The notes: generated from the letters alone by a model not told the origin. A DNA stretch of 64,000 bases from Streptococcus sanguinis SK355 (GCF_000212855.1 NZ_GL890993.1:393335-457334), one strand, 5' to 3'. Shown: positions 32,655-42,054, counted from the first letter of the stretch. Numbers and translations are program-made.

Positions 32655-34190
32655 TTAGAGCATGGGTGCAAAGAGCTGCATGATTTCTTTGATAAAGCGA
32701 CGATACCAGCTACTATCAAGATTTTCAGGAAGAATTTCCTCAGAAGACTCAAAAATGGCTTCAAAATCTTCCTTGATAGCTGGGATACTCTCCGTATGAT
32801 ACATCAGGACTGCATTTTCATAATGGTGCACCAGACTGCGGTAGTCAAAATTAATCGTCCCTACCACAGCAAATTCATCATCGGCCACCACGTTCTTACT
32901 GTGGATAAACCCTGGCTTGTACTCAAAGATCTTAACCCCTGCTTCCATTAGATCTGGGTAGGCTCCACGGGTAACAATCTGAATCAGCTTCTTGTCCGGA
33001 ATGAAAGGAGTCACGATGCGGACATCCACTCCCCGCATAGCAGCATTCTTAATATCCTCCGTCAGGTCATAATCAATAATCAGATAAGGCGTGGTAATGT
33101 AGACATAGTCCGTAGCCTGACTGATAATATTTTGATAGACTGTTTTGCCAACCTGACCCTTATAAATGGGCTTAGGCCCGCTGCCATAGGGAATGTAAAG
33201 ACCTCTGCCTTCGACAGCTTTATTTTCCAGATGGTACTTGTCAAAGTCTGTAATTTCCCCGCGGTTGATATACCAGTTCATGAGAAAGAGTCGCGTCAGA
33301 GCCTTGACCGCCCGGCCTTCCAAGCGGACACCGCCATCTTTCCAGTGGCCAAAACGGACGATATGATTGATATACTCGTCAGCCAGATTGATACCGCCAG
33401 TATAGCCAACCTGACCATCAATCACCAAAATCTTACGGTGGTCACGGTTATTATAGGATACCGTCATCCGCGGAATCACCTTGTTAAACTTATAAGCCTC
33501 GATGCCCATCTTGCGCAGCTTACGGGTATAATCGCCCGGCAAAGTAGCCATGCAGCCAATATCATCATAGAGCAGCTTGACTTCAACGCCCTGCGAGGCT
33601 TTTTCGACCAAGATATCCAGAACACTGTTCCACATCAGTCCTTCATCGATGATATAAAACTCCAGAAAAATGAATTTCTCAGCAGCCCGCAGGTCCGCCA
33701 GCATGGCCTCAAACATCTCCTCACCGATGGGAAAATAGCGAGAAGCTGTACCGTCATAGACATCCGCATTATTGTCCATACTCAGCAGCGACTTGATAAT
33801 ACCATAAGCCGACTTGTTTTCCTTTTTCAGCTGGACGCGAAGATCATAGCTGTTGTCCTCTCGAAATTTCATAGAGTCCATATTTTCCAGCTGAATCATT
33901 TCTTTTTTAGACAGCCGTCGCTCGCCAAACATCAGATAGAGCAGGAAGCCAAAGACCGGCACGACAGCAATTAAGAGCCAGGTCACCTTGCTCTCAGGCG
34001 GCATATTGCGGTTGACAATTGCTAAAATGGTCCCAATATACAGGAAGACAATCATCGCCACTGACAGCCAGTTGGGTGCAATTTCATTAAAATAGAAAAA
34101 CGCAACAAAGACAAAGACCAGCTCCAATAGCATGATAATAATGCTGAAACCGTATTTTGACATTAATAAGCGGAATTTCCTGAAAGTCAT
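32655..34190 (-). CDS. cls: Cardiolipin synthase
   Basis: A 511-residue phospholipase-D-superfamily enzyme that joins two phosphatidylglycerols into cardiolipin at the membrane. Two N-terminal membrane helices (about 10-65) with PLDc_N-like sequence are followed by two HKD motifs: NNRDHRKILVIDG (about 244) and FIHSKNVVADDEFAVVGTINFDYRS (about 425-450). Length is standard. It has its own promoter and terminator. Confidence 0.95.
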   Translation of the reverse strand: MTFRKFRLLMSKYGFSIIIMLLELVFVFVAFFYFNEIAPNWLSVAMIVFLYIGTILAIVNRNMPPESKVTWLLIAVVPVFGFLLYLMFGERRLSKKEMIQLENMDSMKFREDNSYDLRVQLKKENKSAYGIIKSLLSMDNNADVYDGTASRYFPIGEEMFEAMLADLRAAEKFIFLEFYIIDEGLMWNSVLDILVEKASQGVEVKLLYDDIGCMATLPGDYTRKLRKMGIEAYKFNKVIPRMTVSYNNRDHRKILVIDGQVGYTGGINLADEYINHIVRFGHWKDGGVRLEGRAVKALTRLFLMNWYINRGEITDFDKYHLENKAVEGRGLYIPYGSGPKPIYKGQVGKTVYQNIISQATDYVYITTPYLIIDYDLTEDIKNAAMRGVDVRIVTPFIPDKKLIQIVTRGAYPDLMEAGVKIFEYKPGFIHSKNVVADDEFAVVGTINFDYRSLVHHYENAVLMYHTESIPAIKEDFEAIFESSEEILPENLDSSWYRRFIKEIMQLFAPML

Positions 34191-34219
34191 ACACTCTCCT
34201 ATCTCATTGCATATATTCT

Positions 34220-34248
34220 AGTATATCAGTAAAACTGCCTTAAAACAA
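34220..34248 (-). promoter_or_regulatory. cls promoter
   Basis: Minus strand: TTGTTT (34243-34248), 17 bases, TATACT (34220-34225) preceded by TGA. Confidence 0.7.
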
Positions 34249-34353
34249 CGTTTATATCAATGCAAATCGTATTTCTAGCTGATGAAAAACCAAGAGCAGC
34301 ATTTAAACACCGCTATCCTTCTAATTTCACTGCAAAATTAGAACCGATAAAAT

Positions 34354-34380
34354 GAAAAGCCCTATTCAAGACAGGGCTCT
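34354..34380 (-). terminator. Terminator of lipoprotein gene at 34385
   Basis: AGCCCT-N9-AGGGCT followed by TTTT on the minus strand. Confidence 0.8.
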
Positions 34381-34384
34381 TTCA

Positions 34385-34864
34385 TCATTGTTTCGTAAAG
34401 ACCAGTGTGTCATCATCATAAGGCTCTTGGGAAAGGTCCTCAATTGTCAGCTGATTGCCCTCAATGCGATAGCGCTTGACATCATCTCCAATGACCATAG
34501 TCTGGTTGGTAGCATCAATCTGAACCTGTTCGATTTCCTGATCGCCATCAGGCTCGATCTTGGTCAACTGGCCAGTAGTTCCTGAAATCTGTAAGGTCAG
34601 CTGATCACCTTCATGACTTGTCTGATAGCTGCCATCCAGCTCGCCATTGGCTGCTTGCTCAGAAGAGGATGCAGAAGCAGATGAGCTGTTATTGGCCGCA
34701 CTAGACGAGCTAGCTACCGACGAAGAGTCCGATGACTTGCTGGAAGCGACTGACTGAGACTGAGAGGAAGGTGCCGTCTGGTTCTGATTAGAACCGCAAG
34801 CTGCCAAGGCCAAAATAGCCGCAGCAGTTAGACCTGAAAAGATTAACTTTTTAGAAATTGCCAT
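34385..34864 (-). CDS. Small Ser-rich lipoprotein
   Basis: 159 residues. Signal peptide with lipobox LAAC (Cys23), then a Ser/Ala/Gln-rich linker (about 24-75) and an 80-residue beta-rich domain (GSYQTSHEGDQLTLQISGTTG ...) of no family I recognise. Its position between cls and folC suggests a stable streptococcal locus. Own promoter at 34891 and own terminator. Function unknown; exported and membrane-anchored. Confidence 0.85.
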   Translation of the reverse strand: MAISKKLIFSGLTAAAILALAACGSNQNQTAPSSQSQSVASSKSSDSSSVASSSSAANNSSSASASSSEQAANGELDGSYQTSHEGDQLTLQISGTTGQLTKIEPDGDQEIEQVQIDATNQTMVIGDDVKRYRIEGNQLTIEDLSQEPYDDDTLVFTKQ

Positions 34865-34890
34865 AGTATTCTCCTTTTTCTTCTGTCTTT

Positions 34891-34920
34891 ATTGTACCAA
34901 AGCGGGACTCTGGCGGTCAA
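34891..34920 (-). promoter_or_regulatory. Promoter of lipoprotein gene at 34385
   Basis: Minus strand: TTGACC (34915-34920), 18 bases, TACAAT (34891-34896). It abuts the end of folC. Confidence 0.7.
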
Positions 34921-34921
34921 T

Positions 34922-36154
34922 TTATATACTTGTCAAATAAGCTCTGACTTCTGCAATAAAATAGAGAGAGCCCGTAATGAAAAGCAGCTGATTATCGTTT
35001 TGCCTCTCCTTAAAATTCTGAATAAGCTGCCGATAATCCTCTATGTAGAAGAAGCCTTCCACTTCAGCTTGACCAAGGGAATCTCCATCAGAAAAGGAAG
35101 TCACCGTCAACTGAACATCTGGCAGAGCCTCTCGCAGATAAGCCAGCATAGCGCTATAGTCCTTACGCTTGAGAGCACCGAAAAGAAGCTGGCACTCTTT
35201 GTCATTCTGGCTTTGTATAAACTCTACTAACCTCTCCAGCGCAGGAAGATTATGGGCCCCATCTAGATAAATACCTGGATCGGCTTCTTCCAAACGCCCT
35301 GCCCATCGAGTCTCCTGCAAGCCTGTCCGAATCCTAGCAGAATCTATTTCCCAGCCCTGCTGCTGCATAAAGAGCAGAAAAGCCTGTAGAGCCAGCGCTG
35401 CATTTTCCTCCTGATAGCCCCCCTTGAGACCCAGTTCAAGATTGGATAGGGTCATAGTCGAATTGGAAAAAATCTGATTTGCCAGAGAAAAATCGCAACC
35501 ATACTGATAGAGTTCTATTCCCAGCTCCTGAGCTCGCTGCTCACAAACCAATCGCGCTTCTTCTGGCAGCGGTCCGATGACCGCTGGCCGCCCCGGCTTG
35601 AAAATCCCTGCCTTTTGCTCCGCAATCGCCGTCAAGCTCCTTCCCAGAGTCTCTTGATGGTCCAAGCCTACGGAGCTGATGACCGCTATATCTCCCCTAA
35701 TGACATTAGTCGTGTCCAAGAGTCCGCCAATCCCTACCTCAATCAAGGCCAAATCCACTTCCTGCTCCTTGAAATAGAGAAAAGCAATCAAGGTCAGAAT
35801 TTCAAAATAAGACAGCTGGTCATGGCTTTTGAGCAGTTCTTGCTCCATCTTTTGCACCTGCTGACCCAGACGGATAAAGTCAGCCGAAGCAATCGGTTGA
35901 CCGTTGATACAAATCCGATCATGAATACTAATCATGTGAGGCGAGGTAAAACTTCCTGTCTTGCGAACATGCCCCGCAAACAGCTGACGCATAAAAGCAA
36001 TAGTAGAACCTTTGCCATTTGTACCAGTTACATGAATCGTTGGATAGCTCCGCTCAGGATTCCCTAAAAGAGTCACTGCCTGCTGCATGCGCTCTAGTCC
36101 CGAACGAAAGTTTAGACCAATTCGGCTGTTCAGCCATTCTTCAATTTCATTCAT
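34922..36154 (-). CDS. folC: Folylpolyglutamate/dihydrofolate synthase
   Basis: A 410-residue Mur-ligase-family enzyme adding glutamate to folates. HVTGTNGKGSTIAFMRQ (about 44-60) is the ATP loop; FTSPHMISIHDRICING, EVGIGGLLDTTN and YLDGAHN are family motifs. The ATG at 36154 gives the usual MNEIEEWLNS start; a TTG lies 12 bases upstream and there is no strong Shine-Dalgarno. A terminator T-run ends just before the start codon, so folC may be attenuated or read by leakage. Confidence 0.94.
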   Translation of the reverse strand: MNEIEEWLNSRIGLNFRSGLERMQQAVTLLGNPERSYPTIHVTGTNGKGSTIAFMRQLFAGHVRKTGSFTSPHMISIHDRICINGQPIASADFIRLGQQVQKMEQELLKSHDQLSYFEILTLIAFLYFKEQEVDLALIEVGIGGLLDTTNVIRGDIAVISSVGLDHQETLGRSLTAIAEQKAGIFKPGRPAVIGPLPEEARLVCEQRAQELGIELYQYGCDFSLANQIFSNSTMTLSNLELGLKGGYQEENAALALQAFLLFMQQQGWEIDSARIRTGLQETRWAGRLEEADPGIYLDGAHNLPALERLVEFIQSQNDKECQLLFGALKRKDYSAMLAYLREALPDVQLTVTSFSDGDSLGQAEVEGFFYIEDYRQLIQNFKERQNDNQLLFITGSLYFIAEVRAYLTSI

Positions 36155-36164
36155 TTTCTTACCC

Positions 36165-36216
36165 AAAAAAGAGCAGCGAAGCAGAATTCAAATCTGAATT
36201 TCAACTCGCTCCTCTT
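36165..36216 (-). terminator. Terminator between the DUF1292 gene and folC
   Basis: AGAGGAGCGA (36206-36215) and TCGCTGCTCT (36170-36179) pair with one mismatch, followed by TTTTTT on the minus strand. Confidence 0.7.
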
Positions 36217-36335
36217 TCTAATCTTTATGATACGAGATAGAAAATAACCGAGCCTTGGCTACTCCCTTCTTCTGTCAAGTTTAGCTAACTTTTCGCCTGC
36301 GCTTGTCCATTTCTGGAAACGAGACTAGGCCAGTC

Positions 36336-36647
36336 TTACTCTTCCATAAAGCTGTTGAAGACTTCCTCAATCATATCCCATTCAGCATCTGAGTCTTCTG
36401 GGATTGGCTGCAGGTCGCCTTCTGTGCCATCTTCATTTTCAGTAAAGGAATAAGCTTGAATCTCTACTTCACCGTTCTCATCTTCTTCCGCATTAGCCGG
36501 AATCAAAAGAACATAATTCTTGCCAAACTCTTCCTTACCATCAATGGTCAAAAGAATTTCAAATAAAGTTTCGTTCCCTTGCTCGTCAACCAAGGTGATT
36601 AATTCACGCTCTTCATGCTCGTGGTCATGGTTATGATCATGTGTCAT
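36336..36647 (-). CDS. DUF1292 family protein
   Basis: A 103-residue, very acidic protein with a His-rich start ([12 protein letters not shown]) and the DUF1292 core [19 protein letters not shown]. It is the third gene of the conserved ireB-ruvX-DUF1292 operon of Firmicutes. Function unknown; the His-rich N-terminus could bind metal, which is a guess. Confidence 0.9.
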   Translation of the reverse strand: MTHDHNHDHEHEERELITLVDEQGNETLFEILLTIDGKEEFGKNYVLLIPANAEEDENGEVEIQAYSFTENEDGTEGDLQPIPEDSDAEWDMIEEVFNSFMEE

Positions 36648-36671
36648 ACTAGTGTCTCCTTCATTTCTTTT

Positions 36672-37091
36672 CTAAAAATTTCGATCCAGATAATTCTGCA
36701 AAATCAGCTGCGCGGCTAGCTTATCAATGACTTTCCTACGCTTGCTGCGGCTAATGTCCGCCTGCTCCACCAACATGCGCTCAGCAGCCACCGTCGTCAG
36801 ACGCTCATCCTGATAGTCAACCGGCAAACCAAACAGCTCAGCAACCCGCTGGCCATAAGCCTGACTAGCCTCCACTCGAGGCCCGCTGGTATTGTTCATA
36901 TTCTTAGGCAGGCCAATAACAAACTTATCAACCTTATACTCTTTAACCAGCTCGCCCAAACGCTCTAGACCGAATTCGCCCTTATCTTCATGAATCGGAA
37001 TAATCTCCAGTCCTTGAGCCGTAAAACCAAGAGGATCACTAATAGCAACCCCAACCGTTTTTGAGCCCACATCTAATCCCATAATTCTCAT
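36672..37091 (-). CDS. ruvX: RuvX/YqgF Holliday-junction-resolvase-like protein
   Basis: A 139-residue RNase-H-fold protein. [19 protein letters not shown] at the N-terminus carries the first catalytic Asp, [15 protein letters not shown] is a central motif, and [13 protein letters not shown] carries the second acidic residue. Family members act in pre-16S rRNA 5'-end processing. It shares bases with the ireB stop codon, so translation is coupled. Confidence 0.93.
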   Translation of the reverse strand: MRIMGLDVGSKTVGVAISDPLGFTAQGLEIIPIHEDKGEFGLERLGELVKEYKVDKFVIGLPKNMNNTSGPRVEASQAYGQRVAELFGLPVDYQDERLTTVAAERMLVEQADISRSKRRKVIDKLAAQLILQNYLDRNF

Positions 37092-37357
37092 TAGAGATCG
37101 ACGCCTTGTCCTTTCAAATAATAACGAACCAACTCCTCAACAATCTCATCGCGCTCATACTTGCGGATTTGATTGCGGGCATTGTTATAGCGAGGTACGT
37201 ACGCAGGATCACCACTGAGTACGTATCCCACGATTTGATTGATTGGATTGTATCCTTTTTCATTGAGCGACTTGTAGACATCGGTCAAAGTCTCGCTAAT
37301 TTCCTTTTTATTTGAATCATCGAGATTAAAACGTACTGTTTCATCTGTAAATCCCAC
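37091..37357 (-). CDS. ireB: IreB/ReoM regulatory phosphoprotein
   Basis: An 88-residue protein of the IreB/ReoM (UPF0297) family. [20 protein letters not shown] contains the Thr phosphorylated by PASTA kinases in relatives, and [25 protein letters not shown] is the conserved core. In enterococci and Listeria it links the Stk/Prk kinase to cell-wall synthesis. The start is GTG, with AGAGGG upstream. Heads the operon, with a consensus promoter. Confidence 0.93.
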   Translation of the reverse strand: MGFTDETVRFNLDDSNKKEISETLTDVYKSLNEKGYNPINQIVGYVLSGDPAYVPRYNNARNQIRKYERDEIVEELVRYYLKGQGVDL

Positions 37358-37387
37358 AATTACACCCTCTTTCTTTAGAATATCCCT

Positions 37388-37416
37388 ATTATAGCATAAT
37401 TATAGGCTTTTCACAA
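37388..37416 (-). promoter_or_regulatory. ireB-ruvX promoter
   Basis: Minus strand: TTGTGA (37411-37416), 17 bases, TATAAT (37388-37393). Confidence 0.75.
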
Positions 37417-37495
37417 ATTTAATTCACCCGAATTCTCCTAATTTTTCAATAAGCTTTAGCTAATATTTATCCCAAGTCTGGCTCTGAAATCCAGC

Positions 37496-37525
37496 AAAAA
37501 TCCAGCTCTCTTCAGAGAACTGGAT
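37496..37525 (-). terminator. Terminator of lipoprotein gene at 37535
   Basis: ATCCAG-x-TCTC / GAGA-x-CTGGAT with TTTTT on the minus strand. Confidence 0.8.
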
Positions 37526-37534
37526 GGAAACTTG

Positions 37535-38077
37535 CTAATTTGAAGACGGCACTTCCACACCGTCGCTTCCCTTAAACTTGTTAAGCAATTCTTCCGGACT
37601 CAGGGTCTCGATTTGCTCAAACAGCTGCGCGTAGTTTGGAAGCTTTTTGGCTGCTTCGTAGTCTAGATTCTCAGGATCGATAGTCATCTCCAGAGAAATC
37701 TCTTCCGCTGTCATATCTGTTTTTAAGTCAAGACCGGTGATATTCACCGCTTCTTTCAGACCCAGTGCTTCCTCGATCAAAGACAGCATTTCTTTCTTCA
37801 CAGTGGAAACATCCTGCTTTGACAAAGCTTCCTTGATGTTGTCAGGAATAGCCTTACTAACATGCAGGATAACCTTATCATACTTCTGTCCGCTGTAGCT
37901 GACTGTTAAGATTCTGGTTTCTTTTCCATGTTCTAATTGCTTCTCAGTTTTATAGGACTTAGTGACAATATCTCCTTTTCCAGCACCTCCCTGTGAGGAT
38001 GAACTGTTATTTGACTGCTGACTGCAAGCTGTTAAGATTGCCAAAGCTGCCAGCAAAAAGACAATTAATTTTCTCAT
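37535..38077 (-). CDS. DUF1307/YehR-like lipoprotein, copy 1
   Basis: 180 residues. Signal peptide with lipobox LTAC (Cys18) and a short Ser/Gly linker. The domain starting ETRILTVSYSGQKYDKVILHVSKAIP matches my recollection of DUF1307 (YehR-like) proteins. It is a paralog of the next upstream gene, with the same layout (threonine-rich strand, a KQ..S helix, GL/LD segment, LKEMIK/LSPEELLN end). Own promoter and terminator. Function unknown. Confidence 0.85.
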   Translation of the reverse strand: MRKLIVFLLAALAILTACSQQSNNSSSSQGGAGKGDIVTKSYKTEKQLEHGKETRILTVSYSGQKYDKVILHVSKAIPDNIKEALSKQDVSTVKKEMLSLIEEALGLKEAVNITGLDLKTDMTAEEISLEMTIDPENLDYEAAKKLPNYAQLFEQIETLSPEELLNKFKGSDGVEVPSSN

Positions 38078-38108
38078 GTCTTATCTCCTTCAATATTGAG
38101 CTGATTTT

Positions 38109-38138
38109 ATCATATCATTATAAAAACGGCGCTGTCAA
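38109..38138 (-). promoter_or_regulatory. Promoter of lipoprotein gene at 37535
   Basis: Minus strand: TTGACA (38133-38138), 18 bases, TATGAT (38109-38114). Confidence 0.7.
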
Positions 38139-38169
38139 ACTGATTGTCACTCTGTCATTAAAATGTAAT

Positions 38170-38196
38170 AAAAAAGAGCAGCTTATTTCTGCTCTT
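38170..38196 (-). terminator. Terminator overlapping the lipoprotein gene end
   Basis: AAGAGCAG (38189-38196) / CTGCTCTT (38174-38181) then T's on the minus strand; the 5' arm lies inside the last codons of the gene ending at 38183. Confidence 0.8.
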
Positions 38197-38755
38197 CCGC
38201 TCCATTCATCAGGAGATTGTTGATGTATTCTTCTGGCGTCAGCTTAATCATTTCTTTGAGCTTGAGATTTTGAAAATAAGGCATAGCCGCCGCTTTTTCG
38301 ATATCCAAACTCTCAAAATCATAGGTAGACGTCATTTTCAGCTCGTTCTCATTCAAAATTGTCACTGAACCGCTGAAGCCTTGAAGTCCACGAGCCTGCA
38401 CATAGTCTGCATCCTGCTCCAGTGACTCATTGAGCGACTTCTGAGCTTCCTCCAGCCCCATTTGCTTGATGGCTTCTTTCATCTCATCATCAGTCGTAGT
38501 CAGCCTTTCAATGACCAAGCGTTTAAAATGCTCTCCCTGATAAGTCACCGTCTGACTCTGCTGGTTTCCTCGTTCATCCTTTGGAAAAACAAGCGTTCGA
38601 GTAATCACTTCCTGCTGCTTGGCATTATCAATGATAGGCAGATTATTGCTGATTTCTTTCTTGTCAGCCGCATTCGAATTCGTCTCTGTCTTTTTATGTC
38701 CACAGCCTGCTAACAGTGCTACACTCAATCCCAGTCCTAATAAAATTTTCTTCAT
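38183..38755 (-). CDS. DUF1307/YehR-like lipoprotein, copy 2
   Basis: 190 residues with lipobox LLAGC (Cys18) and the domain TRTLVFPKDERGNQQSQTVTYQGEHFKRL, followed by MKEAIKQMGLEEAQKSL and LTPEEYINNLL, parallel to copy 1. Two tandem copies, each with its own promoter and terminator, suggest an old duplication with separate regulation. Extracytoplasmic; function unknown. Confidence 0.85.
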   Translation of the reverse strand: MKKILLGLGLSVALLAGCGHKKTETNSNAADKKEISNNLPIIDNAKQQEVITRTLVFPKDERGNQQSQTVTYQGEHFKRLVIERLTTTDDEMKEAIKQMGLEEAQKSLNESLEQDADYVQARGLQGFSGSVTILNENELKMTSTYDFESLDIEKAAAMPYFQNLKLKEMIKLTPEEYINNLLMNGAEEQK

Positions 38756-38775
38756 CTTCCATCCTCCTCAGAGAT

Positions 38776-38803
38776 ATTGTATCACAGTTCTGCTCCTTGT
38801 CAA
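38776..38803 (-). promoter_or_regulatory. Promoter of lipoprotein gene at 38183
   Basis: Minus strand: TTGACA (38798-38803), 16 bases, TACAAT (38776-38781) preceded by TGA. Confidence 0.75.
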
Positions 38804-38840
38804 TCCATCCAGTCGCTAAAGACTGCTATCAATCCGAACA

Positions 38841-38872
38841 AAAAGAAGAGCCGAGATTCTCTTCCCGACTCT
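38841..38872 (-). terminator. spx terminator
   Basis: A 10 bp stem between 38863-38872 and 38847-38856 (two G-U pairs), with a T-rich tail on the minus strand. Confidence 0.75.
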
Positions 38873-38890
38873 TTCAGTTATATTCAAAGA

Positions 38891-39289
38891 TTAGAGAGCT
38901 GCCCGCAGACGAGCTTCTGCATTTTCAACATTACGAACAGAACGTGGCAGAAAAGCACGGATATCATCTTCTTTGTAACCAACTTGGAGACGTTTATCAT
39001 CCACTAAGATAGGACTTTTCAAAATACGTGGGGTCTCCATGATGATGTCAAGAACTTCGTTGACACTTAATTCCTCAATGTCAACACCCAAACCTTTAGC
39101 ATAGCGGTTTTTTGATGAAACAATGCTCGCGATACCATTTTCCGTTTTGGTTAAAATATCCAGAAGTTCCTCTTTGGTGATGCCTTCTTTGCCTAAATTT
39201 TGTTCTTTATAAGTTAATTGATGAGCGTTTAGCCAGGTTTTTGCTTTTTTACAACTAGTACAACTTGAGACAGTATAGATTGTGATCAT
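38891..39289 (-). CDS. spxA: Spx-family transcriptional regulator
   Basis: A 132-residue Spx protein that binds the RNA polymerase alpha C-terminal domain and redirects transcription under oxidative/thiol stress. The redox switch CTSC (Cys10, Cys13) is intact, and PRILKSPILVDDKRLQVGY carries the ArsC/Spx fold residues. Streptococci have two Spx proteins; the place downstream of recA suggests SpxA1, by recollection. A palindrome at the transcription start may be a control site. Confidence 0.92.
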   Translation of the reverse strand: MITIYTVSSCTSCKKAKTWLNAHQLTYKEQNLGKEGITKEELLDILTKTENGIASIVSSKNRYAKGLGVDIEELSVNEVLDIIMETPRILKSPILVDDKRLQVGYKEDDIRAFLPRSVRNVENAEARLRAAL

Positions 39290-39309
39290 GTAAGTACTCC
39301 TTTCGCTAC

Positions 39310-39336
39310 ACGATACTAATATCGTAGTCTATTATA
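39310..39336 (-). promoter_or_regulatory. spx promoter with palindrome at the start site
   Basis: Minus strand TATAAT (39331-39336) preceded by TGA, and just downstream the palindrome ACGATA-TTAG-TATCGT (39310-39325), extendable with CT/AG flanks. It could be an operator or a 5' hairpin protecting the mRNA. AAGGAG precedes the ATG. Confidence 0.5.
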
Positions 39337-39374
39337 TCACAAAAACCATCGGTCTTGCGACCTATTTTGCAAAA

Positions 39375-40523
39375 TTACTCTTCAATTTCGATGGCATCGT
39401 CCAAATCCAGAGTCACTTCTTCCATCGTTTCCACAGGGCTGTCAGCCTTGCTGCCAACCGCTTCTGCTAGCTCACCGCCTTCAATCAAACCATAGCGGAC
39501 ACGAACCTGACGGTCAATTTCGTCAAAGACTTCTGGATGATCTGCCAAGTATTTCTTGGCATTTTCAGATCCTTGCCCGATTTTTTCATCATTATAGGAG
39601 TACCAAGCACCAGCTTTTTTGATGATATCCAAGTCAGTCGCAATTTTAATCAGCTCACCTGTCTTAGAAATACCTTCTCCGTACATGATTTCCACGAAAG
39701 CTTCCTTGAATGGCGGAGCCACCTTATTTTTAACGACCTTGATCTTGGTTTCTTTACCAACATTGGTATCCTTCTCATCACCAGTTCCCTTGATTTGAGT
39801 ATTACCACGGACATCCAGACGGACAGAAGCATAGAACTTCAGTGCACGGCCACCTGGTGTTGTTTCAGGATTACCAAACATAACACCAACTTTTTCGCGC
39901 AGCTGGTTAATGAAAATCGCAATTGTCTTCGTTTTGTTGATAGAAGCAGACAGCTTGCGCATAGCCTGGCTCATCATCCGAGCCTGCAAGCCGACATGGC
40001 TGTCACCGATATCGCCATCGATTTCTGCACGCGGTACAAGGGCTGCAACTGAGTCTACAACCACCAAGTCCACCGCACCTGAGTCAATCAGCTTACCAGC
40101 AATTTCCAGTCCCTGTTCTCCAGAATCAGGTTGAGACAGCAGCAACTCATCAATATTGACACCCAGAGCAGCTGCGTATGACGGATCCAAAGCATGCTCA
40201 GCATCGATAAAGGCAGCGATACCACCTTCTTTTTGCGCTTGAGCAACAGCGTGAAGAGCAACGGTTGTCTTACCAGAAGACTCCGGACCATAGATTTCAA
40301 TAATCCGTCCCTTAGGGTAACCACCAGCACCAAGGGCAATATCCAAGGCCAAAGAGCCAGAACTCATAACTTGAACCTTTTGCTCTGCCCGCTCGCCCAG
40401 ACGCATAATGGCTCCCTTACCGAAGTCCTTTTCAATATTTTTCAGAGCATTATCCAAGGCTTTTTGGCGCTCATCGCCGAATTTCTTTGAGATTTCGTCT
40501 AATTTTTTTTGTTTCTTTGCCAT
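39375..40523 (-). CDS. recA: Recombinase RecA
   Basis: A 382-residue RecA, the strand-exchange and SOS/competence recombinase. Walker A is GPESSGKTT (about 70-78), and the ATP-cap/loop 2 region has [34 protein letters not shown]. The C-terminus is acidic. AGGAG precedes the ATG. It follows cinA by 59 bases, the streptococcal cinA-recA late-competence arrangement. No strong terminator separates it from spx. Confidence 0.98.
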   Translation of the reverse strand: MAKKQKKLDEISKKFGDERQKALDNALKNIEKDFGKGAIMRLGERAEQKVQVMSSGSLALDIALGAGGYPKGRIIEIYGPESSGKTTVALHAVAQAQKEGGIAAFIDAEHALDPSYAAALGVNIDELLLSQPDSGEQGLEIAGKLIDSGAVDLVVVDSVAALVPRAEIDGDIGDSHVGLQARMMSQAMRKLSASINKTKTIAIFINQLREKVGVMFGNPETTPGGRALKFYASVRLDVRGNTQIKGTGDEKDTNVGKETKIKVVKNKVAPPFKEAFVEIMYGEGISKTGELIKIATDLDIIKKAGAWYSYNDEKIGQGSENAKKYLADHPEVFDEIDRQVRVRYGLIEGGELAEAVGSKADSPVETMEEVTLDLDDAIEIEE

Positions 40524-40582
40524 TTATTTCTCCTATTTTTTCTAAAAATGTCTTTTGGCCATCTTCGTCATTATACCAAAAA

Positions 40583-41839
40583 TCAGCTATTTAATAAAGT
40601 TTTTCGTACTAGGTTGAAGGCATGCAGAACAGCAATTTTCCGCACATCACGCCGACTGCGTCCAGCAATATTGACCTTAATAGTTTCTGTTCCTGAAGCA
40701 CTAGCTAAGCCGATAAAAACAGTCCCTGCTGGATGCTCTTCCAGTGACTCTGGGCCAGCCACACCTGTCAGACTGACAGCTAAGTCGCTTTCGGTCAGCT
40801 TTCTAGCCTGCTCTGCCATTTTCCCAGCCGTAAAAGCTGAAACGACACCGTGCTTCTCCAGGTCTCCCAGCGGGATATCCAGCATCCGGCTCTTTTCCTC
40901 CATGCTGTAGGTGACAAAGCCACCTGAAAAAATAGCTGAAGCTCCAGCAAAATCTGCCAAGGTCGCTTGAAAGAGGCCTGCTGTCAGACTCTCCGCCGCC
41001 GAAATCGTCTTCCCTTGACTCTTCAGCAACTCAAAAGCCACCTGTGCCAAGGAATTGTCATCGCCATAACCGTAGAAAATCTCAGACAGGGATTGCCCCT
41101 CAAAAGTCTTATGAGACAGAATTGACTTTTCCACAGCCTCAAACTTGGTGTCGGCTTCTGCCTGACTCAGAGCCTTGGTGGACAGTCGCAGGGTAACTTC
41201 CCCTGTCTTTGCATAAGGAGCAATGGTGGGGTCACTCTGCTGCTCAATCATCTTGGACAAAATAGTCACTAGCTGACTCTCACCGATACCAAAGAAACGC
41301 AGCACCCGTGAATACAGTTTTTGACCTGTGGATAAGAGGGGAACTAGCTCGTTATTGACCATGGGCTTGAGCTCGCTTGGAGGACCTGGCAGGACCACGT
41401 AGCTTACTCCATCAACTTCTAGCAAGCCACCGACTGCTAAGCCGGTTGCATTGGGCAGCGGAGTTGAGCCTTCGACCAGCTGGGCCTGACGCTCATTATT
41501 GGGCGTTCGAGCATAATCTGCCCGGCTAGCAAAAAATCGATCCAGCTTTTCCACAGCCTGTGAGTCAAAATTGAGCTCACGTCCTAAGAACTTAGCCAAG
41601 GTCTGCTTGGTTAAATCATCCTCCGTAGGCCCCAAGCCTCCTGTTAGGATAATTAGATTACTGCGTCCTTGAGCAATTTCCAAAACAGAGAGGAGACGAT
41701 TTTCATTGTCCCCTACTGCTGTCTGAAAATAGACATCAATCCCCAGACTCGCCAGTTTTTCAGATAAAAATTGGGCATTGGTATTGACAATCTGACCTGT
41801 CAGAATCTCGGTGCCCACAGCAATAATTTCTGCTTTCAT
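40583..41839 (-). CDS. cinA: Competence-damage inducible protein CinA
   Basis: A 418-residue protein. The N-terminal MoCF-like domain ([40 protein letters not shown]) is followed by a C-terminal nicotinamide-mononucleotide deamidase domain ([18 protein letters not shown]). In streptococci it is a ComX-dependent gene thought to bring RecA to the membrane. ATG at 41839 with AGGAGG 5 bases upstream; an upstream in-frame start (41911) lacks one. A ComX-box candidate lies 17 bases before the ATG. Confidence 0.95.
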   Translation of the reverse strand: MKAEIIAVGTEILTGQIVNTNAQFLSEKLASLGIDVYFQTAVGDNENRLLSVLEIAQGRSNLIILTGGLGPTEDDLTKQTLAKFLGRELNFDSQAVEKLDRFFASRADYARTPNNERQAQLVEGSTPLPNATGLAVGGLLEVDGVSYVVLPGPPSELKPMVNNELVPLLSTGQKLYSRVLRFFGIGESQLVTILSKMIEQQSDPTIAPYAKTGEVTLRLSTKALSQAEADTKFEAVEKSILSHKTFEGQSLSEIFYGYGDDNSLAQVAFELLKSQGKTISAAESLTAGLFQATLADFAGASAIFSGGFVTYSMEEKSRMLDIPLGDLEKHGVVSAFTAGKMAEQARKLTESDLAVSLTGVAGPESLEEHPAGTVFIGLASASGTETIKVNIAGRSRRDVRKIAVLHAFNLVRKTLLNS

Positions 41840-41856
41840 AGAACCTCCTACCTTAC

Positions 41857-41864
41857 TATTCGGA
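41857..41864 (-). promoter_or_regulatory. ComX box (cin-box) candidate before cinA
   Basis: TCCGAATA on the minus strand, 7 of 8 matches to the streptococcal ComX consensus TACGAATA, at the right distance for a short leader containing AGGAGG. Confidence 0.6.
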
Positions 41865-41930
41865 ATTGGCTTTATTTTATCACAAAAAATCTTAAAAAAG
41901 TTGATTTTCATTTCAGGAAATAAAAAGAGC

Positions 41931-41957
41931 TGTCAAGTTCGTTGACAAACTTGTCAA
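41931..41957. promoter_or_regulatory. Inverted repeats between cinA and the XRE gene
   Basis: TTGACA-AACT-TGTCAA (41942-41957) is an inverted repeat, preceded by TGTCAAGTT (41931-41939). Possibly the operator of the XRE repressor at 42109, or part of the divergent control region. Confidence 0.4.
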
Positions 41958-42025
41958 CATGCTGTGGAAAACTTTTAAGAATGACTTGTGTTATGCAGAA
42001 TAACTAGATTGTTAGGGAAATGCTA

Positions 42026-42054
42026 TTGGCAAATGGTTTCATTATTTTTATAAT
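42026..42054 (+). promoter_or_regulatory. Promoter of XRE gene at 42109
   Basis: TTGGCA (42026-42031), 17 bases, TATAAT (42049-42054). Confidence 0.75.
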
